This document shows positions 40,118 through 40,228 of a stretch of 40,228 nucleotides of DNA, piece by piece. The stretch comes from Rhodocyclaceae bacterium (GTDB taxonomy: Bacteria > Pseudomonadota > Gammaproteobacteria > Burkholderiales > Rhodocyclaceae). Positions within the stretch are counted from its first letter, which is position 1. Each line of letters starts with the position of its first letter. Both the position numbers and the translations under genes were made by a program. Location: positions 1 through 40,228 of the forward strand of contig JAUXOM010000051.1 in the NCBI GenBank assembly GCA_030682175.1, given 5' to 3'. The notes beneath the pieces were generated by a model, which was given only the letters and a program-made list of their open reading frames with translations, searched no databases and had not been told where the DNA came from.

Positions 40118-40228
40118 TCATGCAGCCAACGGTTGGATATGGTTACCCATCAAATGCGTCTTTATGATGGCGTCGCGCTCGGGATTGAGCGTCACGGCAC
40201 CGATGGGCAGCCAGTTACGAGTGTCACC
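40118..40228 (-). CDS. C-terminal end of an unknown protein, cut by the window edge
   Basis: The last 36 codons and a TGA stop on the minus strand read GDTRNWLPIGAVTLNPERDA and then IIKTHLMGNHIQPLAA. The codon use and absence of stops suggest a real gene that begins outside the window. I do not recognise the family. Confidence 0.55.
   Translation of the reverse strand, partial: GDTRNWLPIGAVTLNPERDAIIKTHLMGNHIQPLAA

Overview
The window is high-GC, gene-dense Gram-negative chromosomal DNA, most likely from a betaproteobacterium of the Rhodocyclales/Nitrosomonadales kind. I infer this from the protein flavour (UbiX, RND pumps, TolC, LPS core enzymes), the pcm-rhodanese-tolC-waaA-waaC neighbourhood and the GC-rich intergenic repeats; I could not run a taxonomic search. 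No rRNA, tRNA, CRISPR array or complete insertion sequence was seen.

Layout. (1) 1-5072: housekeeping genes: a Gx-type membrane protein, ubiX, a Lon-substrate-binding-domain protein, a small unknown protein on the minus strand, and an 852-aa protein that joins a Walker-A-less KaiC-like domain to a PEP-synthase-type ATP-grasp domain. (2) 5069-14300: an efflux operon with a TetR repressor gene (good promoter plus palindromic operator) and two complete adaptor+pump RND pairs. (3) 14351-16847: pcm, a one-domain rhodanese and a TolC-type outer-membrane channel that could serve both pumps. (4) 16848-22727: a repeat-rich gap holding a chimeric waaC/waaA remnant, then a cytoplasmic signalling module: an unknown helical protein, a double-domain KaiC ATPase, a hybrid histidine kinase and a GGDEF-EAL protein. 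The last two share a nearly identical N-terminal coiled coil. The module ends at a strong terminator. (5) 22720-40013: LPS core and surface polysaccharide genes: waaA, waaC, a carbamoyltransferase, a membrane glycosyltransferase-like protein, a four-gene minus-strand operon (kinase-like, methyltransferase, acetyltransferase, glycosyltransferase), msbA, then a translationally coupled minus-strand operon of waaG and four LPS-kinase-type proteins (five kinase domains), and a UDP-glucose dehydrogenase gene. A partial gene runs off the right edge.

Two things stand out. First, the KaiC/histidine kinase/c-di-GMP module sits exactly between tolC and waaA and is bracketed by 51-bp identical direct copies of the waaA 3' end, the outer copy fused to a waaC fragment. 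This looks like the scar of a duplication/deletion or insertion. Second, several GC-rich repeat elements have entered genes in frame: in an RND adaptor (84 bp with an 11-bp direct repeat), inside waaA, and at the 3' ends of ubiX and waaA.
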